A stretch of DNA of 64,000 nucleotides, taken from NCBI RefSeq assembly GCF_041146795.1, contig NC_135175.1:32798136-32862135 (forward strand), in the 5' to 3' direction. Below, piece after piece: positions 46,282 to 57,907 of the stretch; position 1 is the first letter of the stretch, and the number at the start of each line of letters is the position of its first letter. The notes below the pieces were generated by a model, which made no database searches, was not told the origin of the DNA, and saw only the letters and a program-made list of their open reading frames with translations. Origin of the DNA: Maylandia zebra (taxonomy: Eukaryota; Chordata; Actinopteri; Cichliformes; Cichlidae). The translations under genes were made by a program, and so were the position numbers.

Positions 46282-46687
46282 GTGGACTGAGGACAGCCTC
46301 CTAATTGCCGGGGGGGGGGTGATGTAACAACCCTTTTGGGTTATAGCACCACTAGGGGGGGTTGCCCTACTATTGTAGTAGTTGTGGGAGTCTCCTAGTG
46401 GGTGTGGTGTTGTTAGCGGCACCCATTCCATGCTGCTCATGTTCCATTCTCCGAGGAAACACCTTACTGTTGTAACGGCCTGGCGCCGGTGACTACCAAA
46501 CCCCACACATGTATGTATGGGCAGAGTAGAGCCGTGGAGACCTGGCTTGTATGGACTTATGTTGCTGATAATGAATAAAGGTCTGTTGTTTAATTTAACT
46601 GACTGGCTTCGAGTTATCCGGCTAACCTCTACACCACATGCCCGCTGGACCTGCTAGCCGCTCCTTCCTCGCCAGACTGCTGTTACA

Positions 46688-47389
46688 CTGGCTCACTCAT
46701 TCAGATGCGCTGCACTTACTTGGCGTCTTTCAGGTTCTTTGATCTGATTTCTTTGATCCTGCTTGCGGCTTGCTTCTCCAGAATGCGGTTTTATGTTGAC
46801 TAAAGATGTAGCGACTTCCACAGTCGCTAGAGGCCGGGGATGGAGCCTGCCTATTTGCCTGACGCGCTGTCAACTTTACGCAATAATGCGAGAGGTGGAA
46901 TTGTTTGCTTGTTTATTAAAGTGCTTTGAGAGTTTACAGAGTAATGTCATCGGTAGTGATGTGACGTTCTGTATTGAGGCTTGTGTCGAGTAATTTAGGG
47001 GGCATTTCCGCGATGCACGTATCGAGGCTTGCTTCATTTATGGGAGGAGCTGAAAATGATGACGTCTGAAGCCTCGCTGCCCGGCTGTACCACGTGATTG
47101 ATTTAAGTAGATGCATATTCTTTGTGGTATGAACACATGGGAAACAAATGATCATTTGGCCATTTATTTTTAGCTCAAAATGACAACATTAACACAATAA
47201 AACAGGTCACTTTCTTAAACAGAAGCCTGCCATGTTTAACTTTTGAGAATATAAGTAAATCTTTCTTTAAAAGAACTCTGTCCTGCTCAACTTAAAATTA
47301 TATAAAATAATAGAAAACAATAGAGAGAAAAACATTCTTGTAACAGTGCACATATAGTGCATTTAGTACAATTGGCTTCAGTTGAGGCA
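46688..47389. other. Unassigned; includes a possible MITE end
   Basis: At 46,953-47,100 TAGTGATGTGACG and nearby GAGGCTTG/GAAGCCTC motifs in both orientations hint at a small DNA element. No gene is recognised. Confidence 0.35.
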
Positions 47390-47706
47390 TTACACAGTGT
47401 TTTCTTGTGTAAAACAAGGACACATCTCTGTTTATAATTTCAATATATGTTACTGGAATGAATCAGACATCATGCAGAATTCGTTAATATTTGTTTATGT
47501 ATTTTTATTATTTTTGCACTAAGTAATCCCAAAATACAAGAATTTGTATACACACCATCCACTGATACACATACAATAGTAATGCTATTCTACTCGGTCT
47601 TCTCTATTTGGCCACAGGTTCTCATCCACATCACATCTTATGTCATCTAGGGCAATACACCTAGGAAAGAATCTTCTGGCATGCCAGAATTGAAGGAGTT
47701 GAAAAA
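47390..47706 (-). mobile_element. Mariner internal fragment, inverted copy
   Basis: This is the reverse complement of about 32,640-32,955 of the mariner element, including the same transposase C-terminal codons (on the minus strand HARRFFPRCIALDDI). Terminal repeats are missing. Confidence 0.8.
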
Positions 47707-47707
47707 T

Positions 47708-48170
47708 TGAACTGGCTATTAACTTCTGTCAGACAGAGATAATGAGTATAATAAGGCAAGAAATAAAGGAAACATGACAAAAACAGTGGGAGGGAGAAAG
47801 AAATTTAAGGAGGGTAGGAGAAATGAGAAGCACAGGAAGGAGTAGGAGAGAGGAGGTGGTCATATCTGGAATAAGATTTGGAAATATTGGTTTGATCACT
47901 ACTATTGGTGACTGTCAAACCTTTGAGTCGCCGAGAAGCTGAATAGGGGGATAATGTTGACGCGCCCGCTGTTCAAAATGTAAGTTTACTGCAAAAGGGT
48001 TCAAGAAGTGAAAGTTGTCAGGCCTTATTCCAGTTTTTAAAACAGAGTATACATTTAGGGAGGATTTGTGTGTCGACGTTCCACTCCACACCAGATGGTG
48101 GCGGTAATGCACCATTTTGGTGTTTAACAACCGCCAAACAACAAAATGGTGCAAACAATATAAAGAAGAA
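47708..48170. repeat. Block upstream of gene 3, copy of the gene 2 upstream block
   Basis: Collinear with 22,195-22,660 apart from small indels. It precedes the gene 3 first exon as in gene 2, supporting duplication of a unit that included upstream DNA. Confidence 0.6.
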
Positions 48171-50113
48171 GCCTGTTCCCCAATCATAGTTTGCACAGAC
48201 GGAGCTACCGTTTCATCCAAAGCGAGTGAAGTAGTGACCTTAGAGGAGAGAAATAAACTAAAGTATCGATCATAAACCACTACCAGCGTTTGGATCGATA
48301 TCTGCATCGATCTGCCCACCCTTGTCTCCTGGATCGTAGCTGAGATCAGCGTGAACCACGTGGGTCTCTGCTCCCTGATCTGTTTCCTGTGTTTGGAAAG
48401 AGTTGCAGCTTCATCGCGGAGTTTCTCTCGGTTTGTGGGCTCATCTAAAGGTAAGCACCGAGCTAACTTTACTGTGAGTTCAGTTCATGTTGAGTTTAGC
48501 TCCTGAATGAGGTCTTCTGCTGCTCTCCTCGGTGTCTGTTCACAGTTTATTGTGAACACGTTGAGAGAAGAGTGAGAGAGTGTTTGGAGAAAAACACCAA
48601 CTAATCATTAGCTCAGCATGCTGGGAGAAGTTGAGTGTTTGCTGTGATGCACAGGAAGATGTTAACAAAAACTAATGAAACAGAGATGAAAGTAAACAGT
48701 GTTCATATTTGAAAGCACAGAGAATAAAATATATTGTGGTGGTTAATGTGCAGCTCTTGGTGATTTGGGAGAATCATGTTTTTAATCGTGTTGTGGATTA
48801 AATGTTGGGTTTTATTTCATTTTGTCTACAGAAGTTTTTCCCACCTGTGATCGTTCAGATTGATTTGTTGGTTTGACTTGAATCATGTGAAGGTTTAAAG
48901 CTGCACTTCCCCCAAAAAGAATAAAGTATAATCATGAAGAATGTAAAAATGTCTTCCTGTGTCAAACACAGCTGCAGTCAAAGCAGGAAGGAAAGCACTG
49001 AAACCACTGATCAATGACCATGAGTACTGTGGGAAATATAAATGTTGTAATTTTAAATAAGTGCCATATTAATCAAGAGGTTATAGAAGGTTTAAACTGG
49101 AAGACATTTAAAGTAGTGTTTTGCTTGTAACTGCATACGTGCCTGTGCAGATTAGAACAGGATGGACTCAGGATGTGTCATATACGATCATGGGGCCTCA
49201 CAACGAGAAACAGGAAACAGATGGAGGTGAGAGAGTGCTGAAACCGTTAGTGAGGAACAAACATCAATACTATAAAAGGAGTTGCAGACAACTATCGTGC
49301 ATGTTATGTTATCTGCTTAGGCATGAAGGGGCGTGAACCCTGACATGTAAAACTGTGTATCGAAGTGCTTCCTCTTTGAGATCTACTGGACTACGCTGAG
49401 GGTGGTGTCGTGTACATCTCCCACATATGTGCTTAATAAATAATTGTTGTTGACTGGACAAGATCTGAGTAATGTTTTTTTGTTCTCAGCCCAACATCAA
49501 AGAATCAGGACAGTACCGTTCACAGACAGTTGGGGAATGGCTGCACAGAATCAAACTTTTAGGAGTGGTGGAGGTGGTGGGACTGGGGGGCTGAAGGAGT
49601 TGAAAGTGTGGGGTGGGGGAGTGACAGGTCTGTCCCTGTTTGTGGAAACCACAGGAGGAGCTGTTCAGGCTGTTGCTGGGTGTGAATTGTTGATGGAGTC
49701 TTTAAACTTGTAGTTGCTGTTTTCCAGACTGAAGCAGAGTCGTTAGCTGAAAACTGGTTTTAGAGGTTCATTCAGGACACCTTCTCAGGCTCTTACAGCC
49801 TTACCTGTATCATAACAAAGTGTATAAACCCCAATCCACCTTTAACATGGTCCTTCTCCCAAACCTTCAAATAGGACTTTCTGGCCCTGTCATAGTAAAG
49901 GGCTGCTTAGAATATTAGAGCCAATGTCACAAAGTTCCTCCTGAAGTATAAGTGAGTGAGAGAGTTTCCTCACTTTGCAGCACAACACGTCTCACAAGAT
50001 TTCTACAAGCAATCAGAGTGAAATTTGTACTTTGTGTTGTCAGATGAACATATGAGACACTTTGACTCTTCAGTGCAGTGTGGAGCCTAACAAAGATCTG
50101 TTTTGTGTCCCAG

Positions 50114-50219
50114 CTGATCAGCAGGAGGAGAAGAGTCTGACGGAGCAGCAGAGGAACATTTTCAGCCATCTGGACTCAGCTGAGTCACTACAGAGGAAAC
50201 AATGAGCTCAACACAGGAG
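50114..50219 (+). CDS. Gene 3 exon 2: start codon and MSSTQE
   Basis: Same 106-bp exon as in genes 1 and 2, ATG at 50,202-50,204, donor GAG|GTGAGG at 50,219, phase 0 exit. The next in-phase exon is 5.5 kb away across transposon insertions. Confidence 0.7.
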
Positions 50220-50388
50220 GTGAGGAAAATATCACAGTTTCACCAAATAATCAGTCACGTCTAAAACTCTCATCCTCCCAACCTGTTATATGACTGTGTT
50301 GTATATTATGTTGTTTTTTACAGACCACAGCACATGTTAAAATAAGGAAGGTTTATTCATCAACATTATTAATAATCAAATGGACATT

Positions 50389-50845
50389 TGTCAGAGTTTT
50401 ACCCCTGATACTGCTGGATAAACAGAAACTCACTCAGGAACGAGGTCACACAGAGCTCAAGTTTTCACTCGCGAGGGGGAAGCAGTTGTCTCCAACCCAC
50501 TTCAACTTGCTTTCCCCCTGCAGGTTGTTTTTATTGGTTACACACATGAAGCATAAAGCTTGTTGCTGTATTACCTATGAGAAACTACTATAACTGGTTA
50601 CGAAGTGATTGTGCTGTGCAAGTGTGATTATACATTGTGTGTGGTTATATGATGAGAGTGCAGCTCTCCCAGATTGTTGTTGGTAGAATCTGTTCTTCTC
50701 AAGGCTGCTTGTTCCCCTTATCAATGTCATGCACGTAGTCATATGCGTAGGTTACCTAGATAGCAAACAGAAGCATTCTAGCTTTCTAAATGGCATTGTG
50801 TAGCTTTTTAAATGGCAACCTACAACACATACATTAAACCTAACA
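50389..50845 (-). mobile_element. Solo LTR in intron 2 of gene 3
   Basis: Equal in length (457 bp) and near identical to the LTR at 7,991-8,447, at the same place in the intron. A duplicated copy, not an independent insertion. Confidence 0.6.
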
Positions 50846-51421
50846 GTTTTTTCATGACCCCAAAAAATACACGTTCAAAGCACCACAACAGCAGCCCGAT
50901 ATCAGACAGAAGCTGTCAGCTGAGCTCTGTAGAGTGGGCAATTATAATGAAGCTTCATTATAATTTGTAGATTCAAGCTGCTCTTCACATTTTTGGCCAG
51001 CAGATGTCACCAAAGAGGACTGTGTTGAAAAGCTTTGAGTAATGAACCTTTTTCAATACAAGCTTCAGTGTTTCAGAAAGCTTCATTTGGCCATCACTGA
51101 TATAAATAATATTATAGAAATGATCAGAGGAGGCAAAAGTACATTTACTCTATACTTAAGTAGAAGTACAGATATTAGTGTTATAAATACTTCAGTAAAA
51201 GTATTCATTCACCTTCTTTATTTAAGTACCAGTGAAAAAGTACAGGCTCTGAAATGTAATCAGAGTAAACAAGTAAAAGTAGCTCCTTGAAGAACATTTT
51301 AACCACATGTTTTTATCCAAAGTTAACTGAACCTTGTGCTTTGTTAATGTAATAATAAAATAAGATTAGTAAATGAAGTAAAAACTATTTATTTCTAATA
51401 AAGGTTCTCTGTTTGAATCAG

Positions 51422-51587
51422 GTGTGAATGTGCGAGTGAATGGTTGTCTGTCCCTGTGTGTTGGCCCTGCGACAGACTGGCGACCTGTCCAGGGTGTACC
51501 CCGCCTCTCGCCCTATGACAGCTGGGATAGGCTCCAGCGCCCCCCGCGACCCTGAAAAGGATAAGCGGAAGCGAATGGATGGATGGA
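51422..51587 (+). mobile_element. Retroposon tail with GGAT repeats (gene 3 copy)
   Basis: Same 166-bp insert and same TGTTTGAATCAG target duplication as at 9,026-9,191, confirming a shared ancestral insertion in genes 1 and 3. Confidence 0.8.
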
Positions 51588-52291
51588 TGTTTGAATCAGT
51601 TAATTAGAAAATGAAGGAAAATAAAACATGTGTGTATTTTCTGTTGCCTACATTGTAGAGGGTGACTTTGCCTCTAAACAGGAACATGAGCAGGGAAGAG
51701 GTTAAAGTGGGATTGAGCAGGTGGGAACCCTAAAATCAGCTGTAGTGGCTCAGCGTGGGGAAAAGAATCACAGCTCACAATAATTTCTGTTGAGAGCTCC
51801 AGTAGATTTTCTTAAATTACAGGCTGTGATCAGCTGACCTGCTGCTCTCTGTGGATGTACACAACTGAATTCAACCAGATGTCAGCAGATGTTTCATGAG
51901 CTGTCCTGGCTGATTTCCATCCTCTACACTGACAGTACACTGTCTTTATATTAGACACTATACTGTTGGTATGAAGGTGGAACTCAGTGAATGAATGTCA
52001 GCATCATGAGCTTCAGTTTAAATGAATCTCTGCTACACTTGATGTAATCTAACTGTGACATGAGCACCACAGTCACTGTGCACCAGTCACACACTGTTCT
52101 TTACTTTAAATCCATCACAGTTCAGCAAACGAACCTGTTTATCCTGCACTAACCTGCAGAGGATCTTCATGCAGTCTTTAAATAACACAGTTAATCTGCC
52201 TCAGATTGTTTTGCAGCATCTTTCACAACCTGAAAAATCATAATGTCACATGTACAGACCCAATGTCTGATTTCAACACATGAGGACTTAC

Positions 52292-52382
52292 AGTGGCTTG
52301 CATTTTTGGCTCCCTATAACTTTTTTTCACATTTTGTTACATTACAGCCACAAACATGAATCAATTTCATTGGAATACCACG
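52292..52382 (+). mobile_element. Tc1-like terminal fragment
   Basis: CAGTGGCTTGCATTTTTGGC followed by CACATTTTGTTACATTACAG and CACAAACATGAATC matches a common fish Tc1 terminal repeat. Only one end is present. Homology of gene 3 to genes 1 and 2 stops here and resumes only at about 55,497. Confidence 0.7.
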
Positions 52383-52571
52383 TTTTCAAGAGATGTATTC
52401 GAAGACATTTCTTCAGCTGAGAATCAGAGAGGAGAAACACACAGTTTTACTTGCAGCAAGGGCAGTCACAGAGCACTCGCACGGGAGTGAGGGCTCTGAG
52501 ACTGTCCTGGTCTTTATTTATATACATCAGTGGGTGCGTTTGTTCATTACACTGGAATGTGGATGTGTATA

Positions 52572-54860
52572 CAGGGCTCTAGACTAACCTTTTGCCATGG
52601 GCGTATCGGTACGCCTAACTTTAAAAAGTTAGGCGTACCGGCACAAAAGTTAGGCGTACACAAATTTTATAATAATTGATATAATATAATGTGTTTTCTG
52701 GATACACTGTGCTTTTTCAGCATTCAAAGATTGATGATACCGTGTCAGAGCACTGGCTATGAATTTCAGAAGGATCAGGCCTTAACTTAACAGAAAAGTG
52801 AGCAATAGTTCTTTTCCTATTGCAGCTACATCCACTGCTGTCGGGCCTAGGCTGCTCACTAGGGCTGGGTATCATCACTGATTTCTATAATCCATTCAAT
52901 TCCGGTTTTCAAAGTCCCGATTCGATTCAACTTAGCCTCAGACAGTCAGAAATATTATAATTCTGATCATTTATCAGTACTGACTTCTTCAGAATTGTGA
53001 ACATCACAGCAGATGCCTTTGTGTGAAAGTAACTGAGAATAAAACACAGAAAAACATGAAGGAGATTTTCCCTGGTCTGGCTTTTTATAGCAGATAACCT
53101 TAAAAATATTCTACAATGTTCTGCATATAAAGTTTAAATTTCTTCAGTCTTGAATAACAGAAAAAATAGGCTTTCTTGTCCGAGGTCATTTAAGTGAAAA
53201 AAAGAAAAGAAAAAGACAGCGCTGTAAACAACGGTAGACTGGTGGGTAATAAGCGAATGAATAATACAGAAAACAGAGGTTGGAGACGGGAAACTGTTCT
53301 TGAAGTACAGAGAGAGAGAGAGAGAGAGACCACCAGCTAGTTACATCGTTTTTGTGGGGAGGGAAACACCCCAGGGTGAGGAAATCATTATTACAGAGAC
53401 TGACATTTGATGGCGGTCTTGCCTTGCCTAACTTTTTATTTTACTATTGGTCCTCTCATGTTCACAAATTGACCCATTGGCTTGAATCTCAAGAACTGCT
53501 GTGGTGCAAACTGGAGCGCCTGTCGTGCACTTCCTCATCCTTAGAAGCTTTATTGTTCTCTCCACTACCACTTAAGCCTTCTCATTTCACCCAAAATCCC
53601 GTGGTACAGTCTAGTCTAAGGATCTGGTCACAATTCAGGAGTCATTTTAAGTACGTCTCTGCGTCAGTACACATGCCCATCACGCAGAACCATCTGTTTA
53701 CTCCTGGCCTCATTGATGGTACCTATGTACAGTGGAAGCGTCATGGTATTAATACGTTTAAGGATCTCTATAAAGATGGCACTTTCTTAACTTTTTTAGA
53801 CCTGTGTTCAGAAACAAATCTTCCGGCTACCAATCTATTCCGTTATTTTCAGGCATGGCATTGCACTTCTGCTCTCTTCCCCTCCTACCCTCTTCTTCCA
53901 AATGTCCAACCGTGGGAGGAATTCTTATCCCTTAAACCCAATAAGAAGTCAATTATATCTTTAATATATAAACAAATTATGGGTTTAAATGTCCATTCAG
54001 TTGCTAAGATTAGGGGGGCTTGGGAGCGGGAGTTAGGAGTAATTTTTTTCGGATCAGCAATGGGAGAAGGCAGTATCCAATGTCCGTTATAGTACGTCCT
54101 GTGCCAGGTTACAACTTATCCAGTTCAAGGTGTTGTACAGGGTTTACTATTCAAAGTCTCGTCTGTCTGACATTTACCCACAAGTGATGGATCAGTGCGA
54201 GAGATGTCATGCCACCCCATGGGACCTAGGCCATATGTTCTTTCTGTGCCCAAGACTCCATGGCTTCTGGAGTCAGTATTCAGTTATTCTTTCCAAGGCT
54301 CTTGGGACCCAAATCTGCATGGACCCTTTTCTAGCTGTTTTTGGGCTTCCAGTCAACACTGGTCTAACCCACCCTACACACTTCAAAATATTAGCCTTTA
54401 CATCACTTTTGGCTAGACGTTGCATCTTACCCCTTTGGAAATCTTCAAAGCCACCTTCAGTTTCTTTTTGGTTTAGAGATGTGATGTCATTTCTTAAATT
54501 GCAAAAGATAGGCCTTGTGGCGAAGGGCAAATACAGAGAATTTTATCGTATCTGGGGCCCCTTCGTAGACTATTGCAAGTCTTTAAAAGCTCTACCAGCT
54601 GATTGATATCATATCTTCCCCCCCCCCCCCCTTTTTTTTTTTTTTTTTGTGTGTTTTGGGGTTTGTTGTTTGTGTTTGTTTTGGGTTTCTTATTAGGTTT
54701 TGTTTTGTTTGTTTATTTAAGCGTGTGTGTGGGTGTGCCTGTGTGTGTTATCGTATCTGTTCATGTAAGAAAAACTAAAAAATATGTGAGGGGAACAGAT
54801 TGTATTGTCATTGTAAACTACTGTACACACAAAAAAAATTGGTCGCACTCTAGAGCCCTG
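52572..54860. mobile_element. hAT-like element containing other insertions
   Basis: Ends CAGGGCTCTAGA are perfect inverted repeats of 12 bp. Just inside the left end is a palindrome with 12-bp arms, ACGCCTAACTTT/AAAGTTAGGCGT. It contains a TAGGGCTGGGTATC-type MITE piece (about 52,862-53,000), a (GA)n run at about 53,309 and an L1 3' fragment. The target duplication is not clean (TGTGTATA versus GTGTGCGT) because the flank is GT-rich. It splits an LTR-like sequence present at 52,390-52,571 and 54,861-55,070. Confidence 0.7.
53340..54780 (+). mobile_element. L1-type LINE ORF2 C-terminal fragment
   Basis: Two frames, 53,352-54,092 and 54,130-54,606, are separated by one frameshift near 54,090. 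The first reads RVRKSLLQRLTFDGGLALPN, LFYYWSSHVHKLTHW, typical of the region after the reverse transcriptase in fish L1/Tx1 elements. The second has the C-terminal Cys/His cluster MDQCERCHATPWDLGHMFFL. The endonuclease and reverse transcriptase core are lost. A poly-C/poly-T run (54,618-54,648) lies in the 3' region. Confidence 0.8.
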
Positions 54861-55070
54861 GTGTGCGTGCGTGTGTGTGTGTGTGAGACAAAGGAACGAC
54901 TCCTCTGCCTGGTACGAAGCGAAGATAAGAGTGTCCAGCTGTCACTATCGCTGTGGGAAGAAATTTATAACAAGTCTTGTAGTGAACAACAAGTCATCAA
55001 AAGGTCAACATGCAGTACTCTACCATATGCACACTTATATCATTAAAAGATTATACTGACTACTAAGTAC

Positions 55071-55496
55071 AATTTTCTGTTGACACACGTGAAAGACCAA
55101 TACAAAGTGGTGTAGACGTTAGAAGTGGAACACAATCATACATGATTCCAAACATTTTTTTTTTTTTTACAAATAAATCATCTGTTTTGTAAATTAAGCA
55201 GATAGAAATACAGATGTTTTTTTTTCTTTTTTTAGGTAGGTAGTATGTTTTATAAAAGAAATCCCTCGGGTTGCAATCAGACTCTGACATTTTCCTTCAC
55301 TAAACCAAGCTAGTAACTGTTACATTGGATTTATTATTGTTAAAAAAATGAGAAAATTATATAAATATCTAATAGGAAACAACAAAAGGAAATATAAAAA
55401 TAAGTATAGACCTGGTAAACATTCATTACTTTTCTGAGTGTGTTAGCATGCTAGTATTAATATTTGTGTACAGCAGGAGGGATGGGCATGATTTTA
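55071..55496. other. Unassigned AT-rich sequence
   Basis: Poly-T/poly-A runs, with no repeat ends or coding domain recognised. Confidence 0.5.
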
Positions 55497-55707
55497 CTGT
55501 TTGAACAGTCATGAATTATTTTTAACAGCAGGTTGGATGTAATGTGTTAGAACTACCAGCAGGTGGGGATAAGAGACCTTTAAGGTGTTTGGTGCCACAC
55601 TCCACCTTCAGGTTTAAAACGAGTGTTAATGGAGGGAGTTTGAAGGTTGAGTTTGTTCCACGACTGCATTTCACTCACTGCCTCTGTTTGTATCTCTGTC
55701 ACTGCAG

Positions 55708-56304
55708 GACCAACATGGAGCGAGAAGTCAGCGCTCTCAGGAGGCCGACAAACCTCACAGAAGAAAGGGAGAGAAAAAACACACCTGTGACGAGTGTGGG
55801 AAGGGTTTTACTTTGAAGGGTTCACTGAAACAGCATCAGGTCATCCACACTGGAGAGAGACCGTTCAGCTGTGACTTGTGTGGAAAGACTTTTTCCTGGA
55901 AGGGTTCCCTAAAAAAACACCAACTCATCCACAGTGGAGTTAAAGCGTACAGCTGTGATCAGTGTGGCAGAGCTTTTACTCACAGTAGCCACTTACAGAA
56001 TCATCTAGTTACCCACTCTGGAATTAAGGCATACAGCTGTGAGATTTGTGGAAAAACTTTCAGCCACAGAGGGAACCGAAATACACACCTGCGCATTCAC
56101 ACTGGACATGATGTGTACTGCTGTGAACAGTGTGGCAAACCGTTTATAAGACATACAAAGTTACAACAACACATGTTTACCCACACTGAGGAGAGACCTT
56201 ATAAATGTGACCTGTGTGAGAAGACTTTTAAATCTCCACATCACCTGAGAGAACACCAACAGATCCACACCAGAAAGAGACTCTACAAGCGCAGTTACTG
56301 TGAG
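55708..56304 (+). CDS. Gene 3 A1 exon: six C2H2 fingers
   Basis: Acceptor CACTGCAG, donor TGTGAG|GTATGT, 199 codons, phase 0 both ends. Contact residues: L,G,S,Q; W,G,S,K; H,S,H,N; H,G,N,T; R,T,K,Q; S,H,H,E. The first linker is TGERPF. It is the first of two A exons here, followed by a LINE fragment that is also present after A2, so the duplicated unit (about 55,497-56,830 and 57,699-59,035) included that fragment. Confidence 0.85.
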
Positions 56305-56411
56305 GTATGTATTTTTATTTTTATCTTGTCATTTTAGCCTGACTGTTTGGAACAACTGTGCTCATTAAACTGTTAGCATGTTAGCAATTGCATGGAAAAG
56401 CAGCTGTGAGT

Positions 56412-56790
56412 GATTATTACGTCCCGTGTTAATTACTGTAATTCCCTCCTTTGGTCTCCCTAAAAGGTCCCTTCATAAATTCCAACTGCTTCAAATTTCT
56501 GCAGCTCGGGTCATAACTTGCACTCTGTCAAGAGCTCATATTACCCCAGTTCTTCAGCACCTTTACTGGTTGCCCATAGAAGCCAGGATACATTTTAAAA
56601 TCTTACGTCTTACATACAGGTGTATCCATAAATCTGCTCCTTCATATTTGTGTGACCTGCTCCATATCACCACTGTTTCCTGCCTTCTCAGATCATCATC
56701 TGCTATTCATCTTACTGTTCCGTCCTCACACCTTAGTACTATGGGGAACAGAGCTTTCAGTCGCTCAGCATTCAGTTATGATTTTAGTAT
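56412..56790 (+). mobile_element. LINE reverse transcriptase C-terminal fragment (after A1)
   Basis: The frame reads ARVITCTLSRAHITPVLQHL, YWLPIEARIHFKILRLTYRC and SAPSYLCDLL, an L2/CR1-like LINE C-terminus. It is inserted in the sequence AGTGATTAT...TTCAGTTATGATTTT, which is nearly contiguous in gene 2. A twin lies at 58,612-58,995. Confidence 0.8.
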
Positions 56791-57094
56791 TACTGTAGTA
56801 TTATGGTGGTAGTATTGTAGTTTTTACAGCCCAATTCAAACAAGCGCCCTGCCGACAGCCAAACCCATCTGTTCTCTGATTGGATTGTTACATTTGTGAT
56901 TGACATGACATTGACCAATCAGATGAAAGGAAGAAAAATAGGGTCAAAATTCGTACTTGTAACGTTTTTTGGGTTTTTTTTTTTGCTAAGTCCACAAACA
57001 AATCTTTTTTACGCACACACAAATTCTTTTTACACATACAAAACTGATTTACAAGTACAGAATATTAATGACTACACTTTGAGCCCATAGATAT

Positions 57095-57361
57095 TAATTA
57101 AATTTTCAGTTCAATTCAGTGTTATTTATACAGCACCAAGTCACAACAATAGTCGCCTCAAGGTGCTTTTTATTGTAATGTGGATCCTACAATAATACAT
57201 ACAGAGAAAAACCCAACAATAATATGACCCCCTTTGAGCAAGCATGTTGGCGACAGTGGGAAGGAAAAACTCCCTTTTAACAGGAAGAAACCTCCAGCAG
57301 AATAAGGCTGACAGAGGGGCGGGGCCATCTGCAGAGAGTGGTTGGGATAAAAGACATGCTG
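57095..57361 (-). mobile_element. L2-like LINE 3' end fragment
   Basis: Matches the 3' untranslated end of the large LINE at the right edge (60,519-60,760), sharing CAGTGGGAAGGAAAAACTCC and GAAGAAACCTCC. 5' truncated. Confidence 0.8.
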
Positions 57362-57369
57362 TGGAAGTA

Positions 57370-57406
<37 letters not shown>

Positions 57407-57462
57407 GTTTTATTATTCTGATTACTATTAATAATAATATTATTATTATTATTAATAGTAGT
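57370..57462. repeat. ATT-type microsatellite
   Basis: Long (ATT)n run followed by a diverged (ATA/ATT) stretch. It generates the Tyr-rich ORF, which is not a gene. Confidence 0.9.
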
Positions 57463-57907
57463 ATTATTGTTGTTCGAACAGACTTAATATTGGTTTATCA
57501 CTGCAAAAAAACACGTTCAAAGCACCACAACGGTAGCCCGGTATCAGGCAGTAAACACATTAAGTGTGTATATTTTCCCTTTTTTGTGTTTTTTTTTTTT
57601 TTGCTCATACAAATAAAATGCGATTAATATAGATTGAAAATGAATGGCACTTAATTGCCTTTAATCAAAAATTAATCCAATGTTTTCTACAGTGAAACGT
57701 TTGAACAGTCATTAATTATTTTTAACACCAGGTTGGATGTAATGTGTTCCTACTACCAGCAGGTGGGGATAAGAGACCTTTAAGGTGTTTGGTGCCACAC
57801 TCCACCTTCAGGTTTAAAACGAGTGTTAATGGAGGGAGTTTGAAGGTTGAGTTTGTTCCACGACTGCATTTCACTCACTGCCTCTGTTTGTATCTCTGTC
57901 ACTGCAG

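Larger units (their letters stand above)
44774..46687 (+). mobile_element. Compact non-autonomous LTR retrotransposon
   Basis: Two direct LTRs (44,774-45,469 and 46,323-46,687) both run TGTAACAACCC...CTGCTGTTACA and are nearly identical once a SINE is removed from the first. The internal region is only 853 bp and ends in a G-rich purine tract before the 3' LTR. CTGG lies at 44,770-44,773 and 46,688-46,691 (4-bp target duplication). No gag, protease, reverse transcriptase or integrase is recognisable, so it must use proteins from elsewhere. Confidence 0.88.

Noticed and set aside
57244..57627. ORF with a poly-Tyr run
   Set aside because: Translation of an (ATT)n microsatellite joined to a LINE 3' end.
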